Positions 25,998 to 35,042 of a stretch of DNA of 64,000 bases are shown here, one piece after another. This stretch comes from Microbacterium profundi. Lineage in GTDB: Bacteria > Actinomycetota > Actinomycetes > Actinomycetales > Microbacteriaceae. Numbering within the stretch: the stretch's first letter is position 1; each line of letters begins with the position of its first letter. The notes under the pieces were generated by a model. The model was not told where the DNA came from. It worked only from the letters and a program-made list of their open reading frames with translations, and did not search any database. The stretch spans positions 124,001 through 188,000 of the forward strand of contig NZ_JPSY01000002.1 of assembly GCF_000763375.1 (NCBI RefSeq), given 5' to 3'. Made by a program: the position numbers and the translations under genes.

Positions 25998-26711
25998 CTA
26001 GGGCGGTTTCCGTGACCGCGGCTGACGCAGCGCTGAGCGTCGGGCACCACGCCGGCCTGTGGTGAGCGAGTGCATCAGGGCCGCAGCCGCGAGCCCAGGC
26101 GGGCTGTCGGTCGCGATGCGCGTGATGGTGACGTTGGTACGCGCCGTCAGCATGACGGGTGGGTTGGCGTTGAGGACAACCGTGTGGATCTGTCCGGGGA
26201 ACTGCGCCATCTCGTCATACGGCTGCGACGGGTTGGCGTCGGTGAGTTCGAAGTCGGAGAAGATCGTGCAGCGGACGATGCCACCATGAGCCCGGGCTAG
26301 TCGGTTGGCTGCGCCCATCGCGGGGGCAAGCGCACTTGAACCGACAACACTCGAGGGGGCGGTCAGCGAGGCCAATACCTGGGCGCGACTCGTCGCACGG
26401 TCGAGCCGGTGGGGGTTGTCGAGGCCGATGCTCGGGTAGTCGAAATGCGCGACCGCAACTTGCTGCCGAGAGGAGGTCGTCCACTGTGCCAGCAGCTGCA
26501 CTGCCCGCCGGGCTTCCGAGTACCGGTTCCCGACTGGGTCGTTGCCGGCGAGGCCGCAGAGTGACCAGGAGTCGTCGAAGATGAGGATGTCCAGGCACGG
26601 CTCGACGGGATCGAGGCCGGGCCAGCGCAGTTGTACTTCGGTGCCTGGTGAGGGTTGTGAGCCGAGGGTGCCTCCGTTGCTGAGGCCGGGAGGAAGCAGT
26701 AGCGAACTCAT
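25998..26711 (-). CDS. von Willebrand factor A-like protein
   Basis: 237 aa. The MIDAS motif DxSxS is present as Asp46, Ser48 and Ser50 in DILIFDDSWSL, with a downstream IVRCTIFSDFELTD strand as in VWA folds. ATG 26711 overlaps the next gene's stop (ATGA), with GAGAGG upstream. No signal peptide, so cytoplasmic. VWA domains mediate metal-dependent protein contacts. It is first in order after a membrane protein and a VWA-like lipoprotein, and the three probably form one machine. Confidence 0.72.
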   Translation of the reverse strand: MSSLLLPPGLSNGGTLGSQPSPGTEVQLRWPGLDPVEPCLDILIFDDSWSLCGLAGNDPVGNRYSEARRAVQLLAQWTTSSRQQVAVAHFDYPSIGLDNPHRLDRATSRAQVLASLTAPSSVVGSSALAPAMGAANRLARAHGGIVRCTIFSDFELTDANPSQPYDEMAQFPGQIHTVVLNANPPVMLTARTNVTITRIATDSPPGLAAAALMHSLTTGRRGARRSALRQPRSRKPP

Positions 26712-27802
26712 GACCGGGTGTCCTCTCGTCGTGGGGTCTGGCCGCCGATACGAGCGGTCGCCGGGCCGTGGCCGGCGTGGCTGGGGTTGCGCCGAAGGAT
26801 GCCCCACTTCAGCGATCGCACGCGGCGTTCAGCCGCCTCGCCGCGAGCGGAGTGTTCGAGGGTGATGCTCTCTGCTTCGGCCTCCGCCCCAGCAGCTGAT
26901 CGCAAGGCCGGGTGGCCGCTCAGCGTTAGGTGCTTCTGGGCTGTCTGGTTGTAGTCCGCATCGGCATGGTCGAGGAGATCAGCAACCTCGTCGGCTCCGG
27001 CGTAGGAGACGAGGAAGGAACCCCCGGCAACGGCGAGAGCGATGCCGCCGAACACGATGCCCACGAACGGATCGTCAACGGCAGAGCGGAGGGCGGCGAT
27101 GCCGACCCCGATCATGCTGGCGGTGACGACCGCGAGCATGAGCATTCGGCGAAGCACACCGCCGCTGGGCTCGATGAATAGGTGTGGAAACTCTTGCTGC
27201 GCTTGTGACGGATCAGGAACGGCGAGTTGCCGTTGGCGGCGCTGCTCACGGTCGCGGACATCGACGCCGATAAGCCCCGCGGCAATAGTTGCGATAGCCG
27301 CACTACTGGCGAGCGCGATGGCGATGGCCGGCAATTCGCCCAGCCAGATTGCGGCTGTGCCGAACCCCGCGACGTCGCCACAGAGCAGTCCCGCTTTACC
27401 GGCCTGGTACCAAAGCTTGGCGCCCTTTGCGCGGCGACGGAATGGGGCGAGCACGTTGGTCGTACGCACAGCCCGCTCGCGGGCCGCGTCGACCACTGCT
27501 CGGTTCGCGGCGATCAAGGCCTCGGCCTCAGCCGCGGTTGTCCGGAGCTTGGCGGCTTCGATCGCCACTTTGCGGGACGTGTTGTCGGCGGATGCTGACC
27601 ACAGATGGTGCTGTTCTTCTTGGAGTTCGTCGTACTCGTCCTCGACCCAGAGGTGCCCGATGCCATCGGGGCGGGCAAACACGGTCGCCTGCTCCGCATG
27701 CGGGATCGTCACGCGAGACGCAGCATCCTCGGCGTCGTCCGCAACAACCAGCGGGTCCAGCGGCGTGGTGTTCGTCTTAGGAGTTGTCGCCACGGTACTC
27801 AC
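26708..27802 (-). CDS. Island membrane protein with coiled-coil N-terminal half
   Basis: 364 aa. The N-terminal 130 residues are charged and helical (VEDEYDELQEEQHHLWSA ... AEAEALIAANRAVVDAA). About four membrane segments follow between residues 140 and 270 (IAIALASSAAIATIAAGLIG, MLMLAVVTASMIGVGIAAL, GIVFGGIALAVAGGSFLV), then a cytoplasmic basic tail. GTG 27802 overlaps the lipoprotein stop (GTGA). No family recognised. Coupled on both sides to VWA-type genes. Confidence 0.72.
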   Translation of the reverse strand: MSTVATTPKTNTTPLDPLVVADDAEDAASRVTIPHAEQATVFARPDGIGHLWVEDEYDELQEEQHHLWSASADNTSRKVAIEAAKLRTTAAEAEALIAANRAVVDAARERAVRTTNVLAPFRRRAKGAKLWYQAGKAGLLCGDVAGFGTAAIWLGELPAIAIALASSAAIATIAAGLIGVDVRDREQRRQRQLAVPDPSQAQQEFPHLFIEPSGGVLRRMLMLAVVTASMIGVGIAALRSAVDDPFVGIVFGGIALAVAGGSFLVSYAGADEVADLLDHADADYNQTAQKHLTLSGHPALRSAAGAEAEAESITLEHSARGEAAERRVRSLKWGILRRNPSHAGHGPATARIGGQTPRREDTRS

Positions 27803-28566
27803 CGCCCCTCGGTGGATACGTGGCAGGTGCTCGCGCCGGTGTTCCGGCAGATCTGCTCCCAGAACGCCGTCAAGTTCGCGATCACCGACGACGGCAACTC
27901 GCCCGTGCCCTGCTTCCCGATCCCGATGATCGATAGCTCCGCGCCGGAAAGATCGGGCACCTGCTGCTGATCTGCGAGCGCTCGGGCGGCGTCCGCGTTG
28001 GGCACCGACGTCGGGTCGATGCCGATATTGAGGGCACCGTCGGTCACCAGCACGTTCGTCAGGGCATGACCCGGGTAGGCGGTGTTCGTCTGCTGGAAGA
28101 GTGCCAGCATCCCGAGCGGATCCGAACCATAGCCGGTGACATCCGTGAGCGCTCGGTCATAGTGCTCGGTGATAGTGGCAAGCGTCTGGTCGGCCAGCTT
28201 GCCGGCCTTACGGAGCTGGGCGTTCTCGGTCGGCGCATCCACGATCAGGTCGCCGTCGTAGAGCATCATGGTCGCGCCGGTCGAGGAAGCGAACGCGAAG
28301 GCCCGGAGATGACCTCCGCAGATGGCGGTACGGCGTACTTCGATGGCGATTGCGTCCAAGGTGCCGGTGTGCACTGAGTCGGACTGGAACGAGCCAGATA
28401 CGTCAATCGCAGTGGTCGAGGCGATCGACTTCGCGGGACATGAGGCGGCGAGCTGCTGATCTGCCTCGGCCGTGCCATGGGCACCGGCACATGACGCCAG
28501 CAGAAGAACCGAGGTGAGGGCAAGGGCCGCACCGAAAGCGGTGCAGCGTACGGTGGAAAGAGTCAT
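27799..28566 (-). CDS. VWA-like lipoprotein
   Basis: 255 aa. Signal peptide with lipobox LLLASC; Cys26 would be lipidated and anchored outside the membrane. A MIDAS-like DVSGS follows at about residue 55, then ALTNVLVTDGALNIGI, as in VWA folds. Starts at ATG 28566 in a TAATG overlap with a small upstream ORF, with AGGAG 6-10 nt before it. Together with the cytoplasmic VWA protein and the membrane protein it suggests an envelope-spanning complex. Confidence 0.75.
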   Translation of the reverse strand: MTLSTVRCTAFGAALALTSVLLLASCAGAHGTAEADQQLAASCPAKSIASTTAIDVSGSFQSDSVHTGTLDAIAIEVRRTAICGGHLRAFAFASSTGATMMLYDGDLIVDAPTENAQLRKAGKLADQTLATITEHYDRALTDVTGYGSDPLGMLALFQQTNTAYPGHALTNVLVTDGALNIGIDPTSVPNADAARALADQQQVPDLSGAELSIIGIGKQGTGELPSSVIANLTAFWEQICRNTGASTCHVSTEGR

Positions 28567-28727
28567 TAGAGTGCTCCTGATTCATGTCGCAATGAGTGAG
28601 AGAGACGTTCGGGTAGCAGGTAGGGCTTCGTTGGTGCGAAGCGCTTTCCCTTCGGCACGCATCTGTGGATCGCCGTCGCCTGTTCGAGTGGCGCTGGATC
28701 GAGAGGTGCTCGGGTGTTCGTGGTCAT
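28566..28727 (-). CDS. Small ORF coupled to the VWA-like lipoprotein
   Basis: 53 aa from ATG 28727; the stop overlaps the lipoprotein start (TAATG). Basic and Pro-rich (RCVPKGKRFAPTKPYLLPER). The ribosome-binding site is weak. Accepted mainly because of the overlap; it could instead be a leader. Confidence 0.45.
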   Translation of the reverse strand: MTTNTRAPLDPAPLEQATAIHRCVPKGKRFAPTKPYLLPERLSHSLRHESGAL

Positions 28728-28837
28728 GGGCTCAGCCTGATCGCGGTCGTTGACAGACGGGGCGCGAGGGCAGTGTCGATGTGGCAGTGCTCTGTCAGCG
28801 CCCACTGAAAGGGCTGATGACCGGGGAAGGGGAGAAC

Positions 28838-28864
28838 GCCCGCACCGAAAGAATCGGTGCGGGC
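28838..28864. terminator. Perfect 11-bp hairpin in a divergent intergenic region
   Basis: GCCCGCACCGA - AAGAA - TCGGTGCGGGC. It lies between the divergent VWA operon and the NACHT gene, where no transcript should end. It may be an old terminator marking the edge of a cargo insertion, or a leader hairpin of the NACHT gene. Confidence 0.45.
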
Positions 28865-28942
28865 CAGAGGCCCATCGTGTATGGACACGTGGAACGCTTT
28901 GGAGGTGGAAGGTCAGCACTGACGCGCTCGATACGATGAACT

Positions 28943-30291
28943 ATGTCCGATCTGGGAGTCACCGTTACCGCGAGTCGAACACGTGTGCTTCATGAACTGC
29001 GCCTCCTCCTGCACTGGCAGAAACCAGGAGTCCACAAGGTTGGATGGCGCTCACCGAAGGATGTCAGCACGGAAGTCGGCTGCTCTGAGACCAACCAACT
29101 CTTTCGGGAGATGAGCGCCGTCGATGACGATTGGACAGATGCTGACACCTGGGACTTGCTACACAGTCGTCTGAAGGGGCTTGCCGAATACGGTCGGGAG
29201 CGGGCCGCTCTGCGTCATCTGCTTCGCATCACCCCAGGGCCGGCAAACAAGACAAAGACGGGTCAGACGGAGAAGCGCTGGCGGCAAACTGAGGCATGGA
29301 AAGAGCTCGGAGCCGTGCTACCGGAGCAGATCCGCCAGGATCGCGATAACGCAGTGATCGACCGGCTCGCCGGACACCTGCTCGCAGAGATCGAACTAAT
29401 TGCCCGAGAAACACGCGCAACCCGTAGCGGCGTCTGGCCGGAGCGTGTCCAGCGGGAATTGAGGCGGCGGATGGAGCTGTTGCCCGAGCACTATCCGCAG
29501 CATCTGCGTACCTCGTTGCTTGCCCCGCTCCTCGACGCACATCCTGAGCGTCAGGAACGGACCCAGACAGCTGAGTCAGGAGTGCCCGAGTTGCCTCGAC
29601 TCTGGCGCGATGAGACGGACGACGTCAATGGACTTTTGGAGGCGCCCGGTGCGCGCGTGGTCATCTACGGCCTGCCGGGGACGGGTAAGTCGACCTTGCT
29701 CCGTGGCGCGGTGCTTCGGCACATGGAAGTGCACCCAACGGCAGTGTCGCTATTCTTGCCGCTCACTGAACTGGCCGACGAGCTTCCTGAGTATGCGCTG
29801 CCCGTGGGGGAACTCGTGGCGGTGATGCTGACGATTGCGGCGCGTACGTATGGGCCTCTCGACGATGCAGCGCGCAGCAAGGTTGCTCGTGCACTCCTCG
29901 AACGGCGGGATGCGCTGGTGTGTCTTGATGGCTTCGACGAAGTGCCGGATGGCGCCCCCCGCTCGCGATTGGAGGCAGCATTGGAGGTGCTGGGGATGCT
30001 TCCGGGAAGTATCGTGCTGTCAGCGCGGCCATCCTCCCACATCCAGATACGCGGCGCGGCGGGCTCGGACGTCGTCTGGACGGGCCGGATGCGCAGCGAG
30101 CGCATCCGGCAGCTGCTCGATCTCTGGTTCCCTGATCCGGATGACGAGCGGAAAGCGCGAACCCTTGACGTGATAGGCAAGGGCATGATCGCCGACATCG
30201 CTGACAGCCCCTTGCTCCTTGGATTTGTCGCCTACGTGGCGGGCTTTTCCCGAGACTTCCACACCATCGCGGATCTGTACGACCAGTACAT
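28943..30291 (+). pseudogene. NACHT-type STAND NTPase, N-terminal fragment (interrupted by IS)
   Basis: N-terminal 449 residues of a STAND ATPase: an unrecognised helical N-terminal domain (1-220), a P-loop YGLPGTGKST (Lys249), and the NACHT-style Walker B CLDGFDEVP (Asp329 to Glu333), followed by VLSARPS (sensor) and the winged-helix start. The 1565-bp IS is inserted after codon 449, with target duplication CAT. Removing the IS and one CAT rejoins it to 31857-33828 in frame (1105 aa). Bacterial NACHT proteins sense phage and kill or arrest the cell. As it stands, the sensor part is cut off. Confidence 0.88.
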
Positions 30292-30371
30292 CCCTACGTG
30301 TCAGGGTTGAGTGAGTCCACCGGTTTATAGCAAGTCCGCCTCGTGGGGCGAGTTGAAGGATCACCAATCTG

Positions 30372-30812
30372 ATGAGTTTGAGTTCCCCGGTCGCGGTCGT
30401 CGCGGCCGATGATGGAGTCGTGAGCGCACCCTCGATCCCGGACGGGCCGACGCGTCGGCGTTCGTTCTCGCCGGGCCAGAAGTTGCAGTACCTGTCCGAG
30501 TACGAGGTCGCGTGCGAGACGGGTGAGGGCGCGGGATACCTGCGCCGACATGGCCTGTACTCGTCGCTGATCTCGGAGTGGCGCAAGCAGCGCGACGCGG
30601 GTCTGCTGGAGGGCAAGAACCCCGGCGAAGCGGTCGGTCGTCCCAGCGCCGCGCAGGCCGAGAACGCCCGGTTGAAGGCGCAACTGCGGAAGGCCGAGGT
30701 GGAGTTGTCGATGACGCGGACGGCGTTGGAGATCATGGGAAAAGCGCACGCGCTCTTGGGGCAGATCTCCGAGAGCGCGGACACCGACCCGCGGCGCGGG
30801 AAGCGCTCATGA
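30372..30812 (+). CDS. IS3-family orfA, HTH protein (copy 2)
   Basis: 146 aa, identical to the copy 1 protein except Glu instead of Lys in QISESADTD. Helix-turn-helix in the first 75 residues and a leucine-zipper-like segment after it. The stop overlaps the orfB start as ATGA. Confidence 0.9.
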   Translation: MSLSSPVAVVAADDGVVSAPSIPDGPTRRRSFSPGQKLQYLSEYEVACETGEGAGYLRRHGLYSSLISEWRKQRDAGLLEGKNPGEAVGRPSAAQAENARLKAQLRKAEVELSMTRTALEIMGKAHALLGQISESADTDPRRGKRS

Positions 30813-31822
30813 ACACCTACGTCGAACTGGCCGCCGCGGACGTGCCGACCCGGCAGGCGGCAGCCCTGACCGGCGTGGCGCGTGCGACCGCGACCCGCGC
30901 CGCCTCCCGCGCACGCCGACCGGACCCCGAGCCGCCGTCGGCTCGTCCTGCCCCAGCGAACAAGCTCTCGAGCGTCGAGCGGTCGCTGGTGCTGTCCACG
31001 CTCAACAGTGACGAGTTCGTCGACAAGCCGCCGTTGCAGATCTATCCCATCCTGCTCGAGCGCGGCGAATACGTGGGCTCGGTCTCGACCATGTATCGGG
31101 TGCTGCGCGAGCACACGCAGGTACGGGAGCGGCGCCGGCTCGCGACCCATCCGCCGCGGAAGGTGCCGGAGCTGATCGCGACCGCCGTCGGGCAGGTCTA
31201 TACCTGGGACATCACGAAACTCGCCGGCCCTGTCAAAGGCACGTACTACGACGCGTACGTGATGATCGACATCTTCTCCCGCTACATCGTCGGCGCCATC
31301 GTGCACGCCTGCGAGGACGGCCTACTCGCCAAGGAGATGATGACCGACGCGTTCGGGATCCACGGCACCCCCGAGGTCGTGCACTCCGACGGCGGCCCCT
31401 CGATGACGTCGAAGACCGTCCGCACCCTGCTCGCCGATCTCGGCGTGACCGCGTCCCGCTCCCGACCGCACGTGTCCAATGACAACCCCTACTCCGAAGC
31501 GCTGTTCAAGACGATGAAGTACCTGCCCGTCTTCCCCGACCGGTTCGTCTCCCTCGCCCACGCACGGCAGTTCCTGGACGAATTCGTGCACGCCTACAAC
31601 CACCACCACCGGCACACCGGCATCGGCATGCACACGCCCGCCGACGTGCACTACGGGCACGCCGACGCCATCGACCGCGACCGAGACGCCACACTCGAGG
31701 CCGCCCGCCGCGCCCACCCCGAACGGTTCACGACGCGACAGACGCGACCGAAGATCCTCGACCGAGACCCGGCCGCGTGGATCAACCAGCCACCAACCGA
31801 CGAGATCCAACTCGCCGCCTAA
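30809..31822 (+). CDS. IS3-family transposase orfB (copy 2)
   Basis: 337 aa, DDE transposase: Asp in YTWDITKLAGP, Asp in VVHSDGGPSMTS, Glu in NDNPYSEALFKTMKY. The protein appears identical to copy 1. Intact. Confidence 0.92.
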   Translation: MNTYVELAAADVPTRQAAALTGVARATATRAASRARRPDPEPPSARPAPANKLSSVERSLVLSTLNSDEFVDKPPLQIYPILLERGEYVGSVSTMYRVLREHTQVRERRRLATHPPRKVPELIATAVGQVYTWDITKLAGPVKGTYYDAYVMIDIFSRYIVGAIVHACEDGLLAKEMMTDAFGIHGTPEVVHSDGGPSMTSKTVRTLLADLGVTASRSRPHVSNDNPYSEALFKTMKYLPVFPDRFVSLAHARQFLDEFVHAYNHHHRHTGIGMHTPADVHYGHADAIDRDRDATLEAARRAHPERFTTRQTRPKILDRDPAAWINQPPTDEIQLAA

Positions 31823-31856
31823 CACCCACCGGCCTCACTCGCCTTGACAAATTCCG

Positions 31857-33828
31857 CATCGCCTTGACGTTCGAGCGGATCTGGAAAGCATCTGGGGCGC
31901 AAGAAGTCGACGATGTTGTGATCAACGACCTTGTCCGCATCGTTACAGACCTCGCTTGGCAGATGGCCGACGGTTCGGGATTTGCCCGAGACGCTGGAGA
32001 TTCGCGCCGCGGAGCAGGCTGGCGAGAAGTCGCAACCTTGGACGCACTCCTCAATGCGACGAAGAAGAAAGACCGTGACAAAGTCAACCGACTGATTCGC
32101 ACAGAGGGTCTCTTTACGGTCGCCGATCATGCAGCGAGTCGTCTACATACGTCATATCGCTGGGTCCATCGAACCGTTCAAGAGCATCTCGTTGGGATGC
32201 ATCTGCGTGCCAGCCTCAGCGCCGATTCCCCGGACGGTCTCGTTGAGGAAGTCGCGTCCCTTCTGGAGCGCGGTGATGACTGGTCGGTGACGATCACCCA
32301 TCTATACGCAGTCCTTCCTGGTCCGGCGCGCATGGCATTGATGAAATGGTTGGATACTCACGACGATGATCCCAAGCTTTTGTCCGGAACTGCGGGGAAG
32401 CTGCTGTCGACGTTGATCGAGCAGTCTGACCTGTACCCCGGGGTCGGAGACTACTTTCTTGAGCGCGACCGGATTGCAGGTGGCTGGCAATCCCGTCTGA
32501 TACTTGAGCACAGGAAGGCGCGAGTCGAACTCCTCCAGGCAATCATCGACGGGGACGTCATAGACGATTGGCTACCATTGAGCGCCTCGGCGGAGAACTT
32601 GGAGATGGCGTACCTGAAGCAACTAATCGCGGCACTGCAGGTGCGTCCAAACCACAATGCCCCACTCCTGGTCGAAGCCTGCATGCTCCTTGCGCGTCAC
32701 TCAGCTGATGACGGCGCCGAAGCATACGTCGACGCTGTTGAGGCTGGCCTCGTTGGCCTCGCAGATGAATGGGAGGAGGACATCCGAGCGAATGTGGACG
32801 CAGCACGCCTCGCGCGCCGGATCGCGAAAACGAGCATGCCGGAGCCGCGCTGGCGACTGGCGCACTTCTTCGCTCGCGCCTTGAAACTGGATCCGGCACC
32901 CTTCATCGGAGACGAAGGGCCTCTTACCTCAGCGGAGTTCTACGCTGTCTATTTGGTCGAGAAGCAGTATGGTCCCAGCGCATTCAGACAAGGAAAAGTG
33001 CTGGCTGCCGCGATTGCTGGAGAGTACGGGGATGTCCTCGCCTATCTCTGTGCAAAAGGGCTATCAGCGGAGGCGATTAGGGAGACGGTCAACTACCCAT
33101 GGGCAGTTGTTGGCGCCTGGGAGTATGTGATCATCCACGGCGGCAACGCCACTGACACCGCCCTGATCCGCGAAGAGCCACAGCGTTCTGAGCAGGTGCT
33201 GACCCAGTACCGTTCTGAATGGCGAACCGATGCAGAGCGAATGCGACAAACGTACCGGGCAATTGGCGATATCCTCCTTTCTCCAGACACGATCGCAGTG
33301 CCCAATGTTGTCGAGCTGTACCGAAGGGTCATCTGCGATCCCGATCGCCGACCACTGGACTATGTGACTGCCCGGGTCGACACGATCGACCTTGAACGAG
33401 TAGTCCGTAAGGCTCTCCGGCACCGTGGACTTGAGCTGGTTGTAGTGGAGATCCTCCAGACAGACCCCGCCACTTGGGCAACCGCCGAGGGGCGAATTGA
33501 CGTCATTGCCGAGTACGCCGAAAGCGTTCGTCGAATGCGCGCTCCGGGGTGGACGGATGCGCAGTATGAAGAAGCGTGGGACGCATTGACCGACTTGTTC
33601 CTGCGTGTGGTTGACTGGGGCGCTCGAGCAGGTATGCCGATGATGCCCCTCTTCAACATGTCTATAATCGAGGCCCCACTTGTGCGGGACAGCATCTACG
33701 AGCGACTTGACGTGAACACGCTACGCCAACCAGCGAATCTCGCGTGGTTTGACGAGGCCATGGAACTCTTCGACCGTGGTGTCTGGCGCGCGCGTCGACG
33801 AGAACTCTTGGCGCCGATCTTCCAGTAG
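31857..33828 (+). pseudogene. NACHT-type STAND NTPase, C-terminal fragment
   Basis: About 656 residues continuing the frame of 28943-30291 after the IS: LTFERIWKASG, then a winged-helix end (FTVADHAASRLHTSYRWVHR, TVQEHLVGMHLRA), then a long helical-repeat region up to the C-terminus (blocks such as LLERGDDWSVTITHLYAVLP and ALRHRGLELVVVEIL). In STAND proteins such repeats bind the trigger, for example a phage protein. It has no start of its own except codons inside the IS, so it is probably untranslated or inactive. Confidence 0.85.
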
Positions 33829-34018
33829 TTTGAACCCACCGTTTCGCTCATGAGCACTATCTGTTCAAGGCTCCGGTCGCCGTATTATTTACAACGCTCG
33901 CGAACGGAAGATTGACGCCGTACAGCATCGGCCCATAATCGACCTCGCTCCTCATTGGCATGCGGTGTAGACGAACCCATCCCGGGTTCATCCGCCGCTC
34001 CTGATGAGGAGGCTCACC

Positions 34019-34336
34019 ATGAGTGAGAACAACCCCGTCGCCGAACCATCGGCGACATCCAGTCCGGTGCGAACCCTCGCGGTGCGCATCACGGACGACC
34101 TGCGGGCGCAGTTGGACGTCATCGCCCAGCTCAACGACCGCAGCGTCACCGAAGAGATCCGGCTCGCGCTGGAGTCCTGGATTCAGACCAGCAAGTCCGA
34201 TCCCAACGTGCTCCAGCGTGCCGAGACGGTCAGGGCCGAGATCGAACGCGAGGCGAAGACCAAGCAGAGCGCGATCGAGGCCATCTTCGGTGGCACGGGA
34301 GCGAAAGCGTCGCGTGCCAAGTCGGGCTCTGCCTGA
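34019..34336 (+). CDS. Ribbon-helix-helix type protein
   Basis: 105 aa, ATG 34019 with GAGGAGG 6-7 nt upstream. Residues 20-60 (RTLAVRITDDLRAQLDVIAQ, then SVTEEIRLALESWI) fit an Arc/MetJ-type ribbon-helix-helix, as in plasmid copy-control or antitoxin proteins. The C-terminal part is basic and helical. A GAACCC-GGGTTC inverted repeat at 33973-33989 lies upstream and could be its operator. No toxin gene follows. Confidence 0.72.
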   Translation: MSENNPVAEPSATSSPVRTLAVRITDDLRAQLDVIAQLNDRSVTEEIRLALESWIQTSKSDPNVLQRAETVRAEIEREAKTKQSAIEAIFGGTGAKASRAKSGSA

Positions 34337-34517
34337 CACCAAGAGCTCCCTCTGAACTGGGGAGCAGAGGGGCGGCTCGTCTGGGGATTGCAGTGCGCAG
34401 CCAGCGCGCTCTCCCCGGGCGGCTGCCCTCAAAACCACTTGTCCCTCGTTGCTGCCCCGCGGCTTGTCAGAGAACACCAGAGTTCTCGGCCGCGACAACA
34501 GTAAGGAGGTGGGACCG

Positions 34518-35042
34518 ATGGTCACTACTATCGTCATCCCGCATAGCCAGGCCAGCGAGCCACGCGTCGAGGAGTTGGCCAGCATCGGCGACTTCCAAGA
34601 AGTCGCGGGTGGCTGGCTCGAGCCGTTCGACATACCGGTACTCGGCATCACGTTCTGGGCAAACGAGGCGGCACCCCGCCAGCACGAGCGTATGAACGGT
34701 CGGGCAACGGCACTGTGCTGGTACTACAACGTCCGAAGCGATACGGCAGGTGCCATCGTCGGCGACGTCGTTGTTGCTGGCACGGTCACCCCTGATGGGA
34801 GCGCGGAGATCCCGGAGCCGGTGCTTGACGGACTACTGAACCCACACGAGTTCGTTGTGCAGATCAGCCCGCACGACGACGGAGTCTGGCGTGACACCTA
34901 TGCTCGCTTCGGCAATGTCTACGAGGCAGCGCTCTGGTGCATGCTATTCGCTCACTCCACCGATCCCGGACCCGGCTTCCGCTTTACCGTTCACAAGCCC
35001 ACGGAGGAATCGCACGGTGCGTGGGGAGGTGGATCATGGTGA
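34518..35042 (+). CDS. DUF3846-like protein 1
   Basis: 174 aa, ATG 34518 preceded by AAGGAGGTGGGACCG. Fold features of DUF3846 proteins common on actinobacterial phages and plasmids: VTTIVIPHSQASEPRVEEL, GWLEPFDIPVLGITFWANE, ATALCWYY and IVGDVVVAG. The next gene is a paralogue and overlaps by 7 bp. Biochemical role unknown. Confidence 0.72.
   Translation: MVTTIVIPHSQASEPRVEELASIGDFQEVAGGWLEPFDIPVLGITFWANEAAPRQHERMNGRATALCWYYNVRSDTAGAIVGDVVVAGTVTPDGSAEIPEPVLDGLLNPHEFVVQISPHDDGVWRDTYARFGNVYEAALWCMLFAHSTDPGPGFRFTVHKPTEESHGAWGGGSW

Larger units (their letters stand above)
30292..31856 (+). mobile_element. IS3-family insertion sequence, copy 2 (in the NACHT gene)
   Basis: 1565 bp, same length and ends as copy 1 but in the opposite orientation. 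Flanked by its own 3-bp duplication CAT (30289-30291 and 31857-31859). Different duplications show two separate insertions rather than a composite transposon. Near-identity of the copies indicates recent transposition. Confidence 0.93.

Noticed and set aside
15771..31856. A composite transposon formed by the two identical IS copies
   Set aside because: Each copy has its own different 3-bp target duplication (CTT and CAT), and each lies inside a separate gene whose two halves are still side by side. They inserted independently.
34019..34336. A toxin-antitoxin pair based on the ribbon-helix-helix protein
   Set aside because: No small toxin-like gene overlaps or follows it; the next gene is 180 bp away and is a DUF3846 protein.
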